From assembly GCA_030044775.1 (NCBI GenBank), contig JASICF010000539.1, positions 1-5,478 of the forward strand: 5,478 nucleotides of DNA, given 5' to 3'. Below are positions 3,208-5,478 of this stretch, one piece after another (position 1 is the first letter of the stretch; the number at the start of each line of letters is the position of its first letter). The translations under genes and the position numbers were made by a program. This DNA comes from Candidatus Sulfotelmatobacter sp. (GTDB lineage: Bacteria > Acidobacteriota > Terriglobia > Terriglobales > Acidobacteriaceae). The notes beneath the pieces are model-generated. The model saw only the letters and a list, made by a program, of their open reading frames with translations. It had not been told where the DNA came from and searched no databases.

Positions 3208-5478
3208 CTATTGCTGGTCGAGGAGTCCGTAGGTTGGTGTATCCGTTCCCATGAACGCGTCGCTTGGCGATGCGAGATAGAAGTCGTATTGTTGCGTCTC
3301 CCCCGAAATTCCCAATTGCAGAGAAATGAATCCGGTGGTCTCCGGGGTGACTATAAACTGGGGATCAGCAATTACCGTACTCGCCGCGGTCCCTATTGCT
3401 CCAACATCGGCAAGGCCCTGGATGCTCCCCGACCCACCAAAGCTAAGCCACATGAGCGACTCCGTCTGCATGGTCATATCAAACGCGGTCATACTATACG
3501 TCCCAGATAATGTTGCCATGCTGTAGGGCATCCCTGTCTGCAAGTCAACTTCACCAATCGGTGCCGTTAAGCTGCTCGCATTCAAGCTGTAGCATTGCAG
3601 GATGAACAATCGGGACGGGGACACCACATAAAATATGTAGAGGCGGTCATCAGTTGCGGTTTGCCCCGGCATCGTACCTTGAGTGCCGAGCATGCCTCGG
3701 CCGTTAACATTACTGTTATTGAGGTTGTAATCCCCGGTGATGCTCTCGCCATTCCGAAGCCCACCCACGTCTCCGCTGCCGTCCAGATTAAGTCTTCCAA
3801 TCTGTTCAAAATCGAAGTAATTCAGATTTCCACTGTTCACTTGAACCGGTTGATCCAACTGGAAGGCGTAATCACCGGAGAGAGATGCCGTGTTGTAAGG
3901 CTGCGCAGTTTGTAATTCCGCGAGACCAAGAACTGCGTTCGCAGGCGCTGAATCCGTTTCTATGAAATAGAGTTCCGTGGGGTCGATCACATATACAGCG
4001 TAGCTAGAAGTGCCGAGGGCGCCGGTTAATTGCAGTGTTCCCCTGCCATTTGGGCCCATCGTGTAGCTCGATGCGGTGAGAGGAACCTGGAGCGAGACTG
4101 TGCCAAAATCATTAACGTCCTCGATGCCCCTGATCACGGAGCCTGCGCCGTTTAACGAGAACATCCCCACCATACTGAAGGGTTGTGGCAAGTTCGTGGA
4201 GTTGCTGCCTGAGTCGACTCCGGTAGCGCGAAAAACATACATGCCATTCACCGCCGCAGCGTTAAAGGCCGCAGGATTCTGCACCACCAGATTTCCTTTG
4301 GCGGTTCCAAGTCCATCGAACTCAATGAGGCTGCCACGGTTTCCGCCAGAACTCAGCACGAACCGCAACGTGATCCCTGATGGATGGCAGGCATTTGGAT
4401 TGAATGTGAGAACGCCACGCCCGTCAGGATAAATTACAGAAGTGCCGTTTACTGCCACGTTTTGTTGCACTCCCGCGGCGCTGGTTGAGTCTTCCACGCC
4501 AGAAATGCTTCCTTGCGCATCGGCTGAGATACTGCCGGCAAAAAAGGCTATGCCCTGGTTATTGCGAGAAGTCAGGGTGAAGGCGTAGGGACCGGTGAAA
4601 GCGGCGTAAGCACTGGTGACAATATTCAAAGCAGTCGAACCCGTAACTCCCGCGGAGTTCGCGCTGATGGTCACCAAGCCGGCGGAAATGGCCGTGACAA
4701 GTCCCCCGGGGGCAGCGGACGCGTTGCTGGCAACCGAGGTGCTCCACTGCGCGACATTCGTCAGATTCTGGGTACTGCCATCGTTATAGTTTCCAAGCGC
4801 TTGGAACTGCTGTTGCCCGCCTACAACAAGAGCCGGACCGGCAGGGCTGACAACAATCGATTGAAGAACTGGAATAACCGACAGCTGAATGCTGGCGGAA
4901 AGTGAGCCAATGCTGGCGGTAACGGTGACAGTTCCCTTCTTAAGTCCGGCGACAAGGCCGGCACTATTCACAGAAGCCAAATTGGTCGCTGACGAACTCC
5001 AGGTCACTCCACTGACCGGTCGCGGGGGTTTTCCATCCTGATATGTACCCATCGCGGTCAGTTGCAGTGAACCCCCGAGATTGACGGCATTCGCACCAGC
5101 ATCAATCGAGAGTGAAAGAAGATTGTCGGTCACGCTTACGCTAGCGGAACCTGTCAAGTCGCTGTAAGTAGCTTCAACACTCACCGTGCCAGCGGCAACT
5201 GGCGTCAGCAGCCCACTGCTGCTGACACTTGCAACTGTCGTCGCGTTGGATGCCCAAGCTGCGGTGCTGGTGACATTGCTCGAAGTGCCGTCGTTGTAGT
5301 GCGCGAAGGCATTGAACTGCAGTGTCGAACTAACAGCTGTGGTGTAAACGTTCCCTAAGGAGACGACCGAGAGGGATGTCAGGGTATGAGTTACGGTAAA
5401 GCTCATGGATCCGCTGACGGCATCGAGCGCAGCGACGATTCTGACTTCGCCAGCGGTGACTGCAGTCACCAATCCGGA
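3208..5478 (-). CDS. Large Big2/Ig-repeat surface protein with four C-terminal tandem beta modules (N-terminus outside window)
   Basis: The frame is open from the window edge to TAG at 3210-3208, giving 756 codons of a longer protein. The only start-like codon near the edge, TTG at 5472, falls inside an Ig domain (SGLVTAVTAGEV), so the true start lies beyond 5478. Counting from the edge, residues 1-30 end a Big2-like domain; 33-117, 118-202 and 203-287 are three complete ones with the usual L.F.A...Y.DG.....W.S.....A.V...GL.T...AGT..V.A pattern. Residues 292-756 are four related modules of 102-125 residues (see repeat entry). Composition is rich in Ser, Thr, Gly, Asn and Ala with only two Cys, as in secreted or surface beta proteins. 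The signal peptide and any anchor would be off-window; the C-terminus (YGLLDQQ) shows no LPxTG or membrane anchor. Big2 domains commonly build stalks of adhesins. Surface location is inferred and the ligand is unknown. Confidence 0.88.
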   Translation of the reverse strand, partial: SGLVTAVTAGEVRIVAALDAVSGSMSFTVTHTLTSLSVVSLGNVYTTAVSSTLQFNAFAHYNDGTSSNVTSTAAWASNATTVASVSSSGLLTPVAAGTVSVEATYSDLTGSASVSVTDNLLSLSIDAGANAVNLGGSLQLTAMGTYQDGKPPRPVSGVTWSSSATNLASVNSAGLVAGLKKGTVTVTASIGSLSASIQLSVIPVLQSIVVSPAGPALVVGGQQQFQALGNYNDGSTQNLTNVAQWSTSVASNASAAPGGLVTAISAGLVTISANSAGVTGSTALNIVTSAYAAFTGPYAFTLTSRNNQGIAFFAGSISADAQGSISGVEDSTSAAGVQQNVAVNGTSVIYPDGRGVLTFNPNACHPSGITLRFVLSSGGNRGSLIEFDGLGTAKGNLVVQNPAAFNAAAVNGMYVFRATGVDSGSNSTNLPQPFSMVGMFSLNGAGSVIRGIEDVNDFGTVSLQVPLTASSYTMGPNGRGTLQLTGALGTSSYAVYVIDPTELYFIETDSAPANAVLGLAELQTAQPYNTASLSGDYAFQLDQPVQVNSGNLNYFDFEQIGRLNLDGSGDVGGLRNGESITGDYNLNNSNVNGRGMLGTQGTMPGQTATDDRLYIFYVVSPSRLFILQCYSLNASSLTAPIGEVDLQTGMPYSMATLSGTYSMTAFDMTMQTESLMWLSFGGSGSIQGLADVGAIGTAASTVIADPQFIVTPETTGFISLQLGISGETQQYDFYLASPSDAFMGTDTPTYGLLDQQ
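3211..4605 (-). repeat. Four tandem beta-rich protein modules (coding repeats)
   Basis: Module boundaries, taken at the LSGxYxF-like motif, are 4605-4261, 4260-3892, 3891-3517 and 3516-3211. Each module opens with FTGPYAF, VNGMYVF, LSGDYAF or LSGTYSM. Each then has a glycine turn: AQGSISGVED, GAGSVIRGIED, GSGDVGGLRN or GSGSIQGLAD. A central strand follows: DGRGVLTF, NGRGTLQL, NGRGMLGT or TTGFISLQL. In modules 2-4 comes YAVYVIDPTELYFIETD, LYIFYVVSPSRLFILQ or YDFYLASPSDAFMGTD. Modules 1-3 close with a G-x-L-Q segment (GNLVVQN, GLAELQT, GEVDLQT) and module 4 with GLLDQQ. Identity is low at DNA level, so these are old duplications, not recent ones. Confidence 0.75.
4618..5478 (-). repeat. Tandem Big2-like Ig domains (coding repeats)
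   Basis: Three full repeats of about 85 residues (5382-5128, 5127-4873, 4872-4618) and the end of a fourth (5478-5389) are visible. Shared marks are LQF.A...YNDG, TSS or LTN before AxWS, a GL(V/L)T...AG segment and a closing beta strand (SVSVT, QLSVI, LNIV). The third (residues 118-202) has an unusual DGKPPRPVSGVTWSS loop. The series continues past the window edge. Confidence 0.85.

Noticed and set aside
3595..4432. Plus-strand frames of 106 and 118 codons inside the Ig-repeat gene
   Set aside because: They are antisense to a long, repeat-structured coding frame and have no ribosome site or family features.
3208..5472. TTG at 5472 as the start of the Ig-repeat protein
   Set aside because: It falls in the middle of a Big2 repeat (SGLVTAVTAGEV), and the frame stays open to the window edge, so the real start is upstream.

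Overview
The window looks like chromosomal DNA from an Acidobacteriota member (Terriglobia-like). This is inferred from the gene content: a DUF2934 protein, a large Big2-type Ig-repeat surface protein with a C-terminal beta-rich module series, and a MarR/DoxX/YceI cluster, in moderately GC-rich DNA with AAGGAG ribosome binding sites. No rRNA, tRNA, CRISPR array or intact mobile element is visible.

Left part (1-1530): a MarR-family repressor runs leftwards and off the window edge. It is divergent from doxX-like and yceI-like genes running rightwards. The 97-bp space between them holds a perfect TATAAT -10 box for the marR-like gene and three TATCGA/TCGATA half-sites, two of them forming a 14-bp palindrome over the expected -35 region. 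This is the layout of an autoregulated MarR switch. The regulator's sequence pattern and its DoxX partner recall the quinone/electrophile-responsive MhqR-MhqP pair of Bacillus. The YceI protein has no signal peptide and should bind an isoprenoid-type lipid or quinone in the cytoplasm. A membrane/quinone stress function is therefore the best working idea, but it is an inference.

Middle (1606-2914): a small DUF2934 protein gene overlaps by 20 nt the GTG start of a full-length luciferase-like (LLM) flavin-dependent monooxygenase, which suggests translational coupling. These genes follow yceI on the same strand after a 75-bp gap without an obvious terminator, so doxX-yceI-DUF2934-LLM may be one transcription unit.

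Right part (2915-5478): a 293-bp convergent intergenic region holds only weak hairpins and a degenerate pair of short repeats. Beyond it lies the C-terminal 756 codons of a very large protein on the minus strand, whose start lies outside the window. It has one partial and three complete Big2-like Ig domains, followed by four tandem modules of about 100-125 residues that share GxGSxxGxxD, NGRGxL and YxxYVxSPxxLF motifs. The protein ends exactly at the end of the fourth module. This module is the most interesting candidate for an undescribed domain family here.
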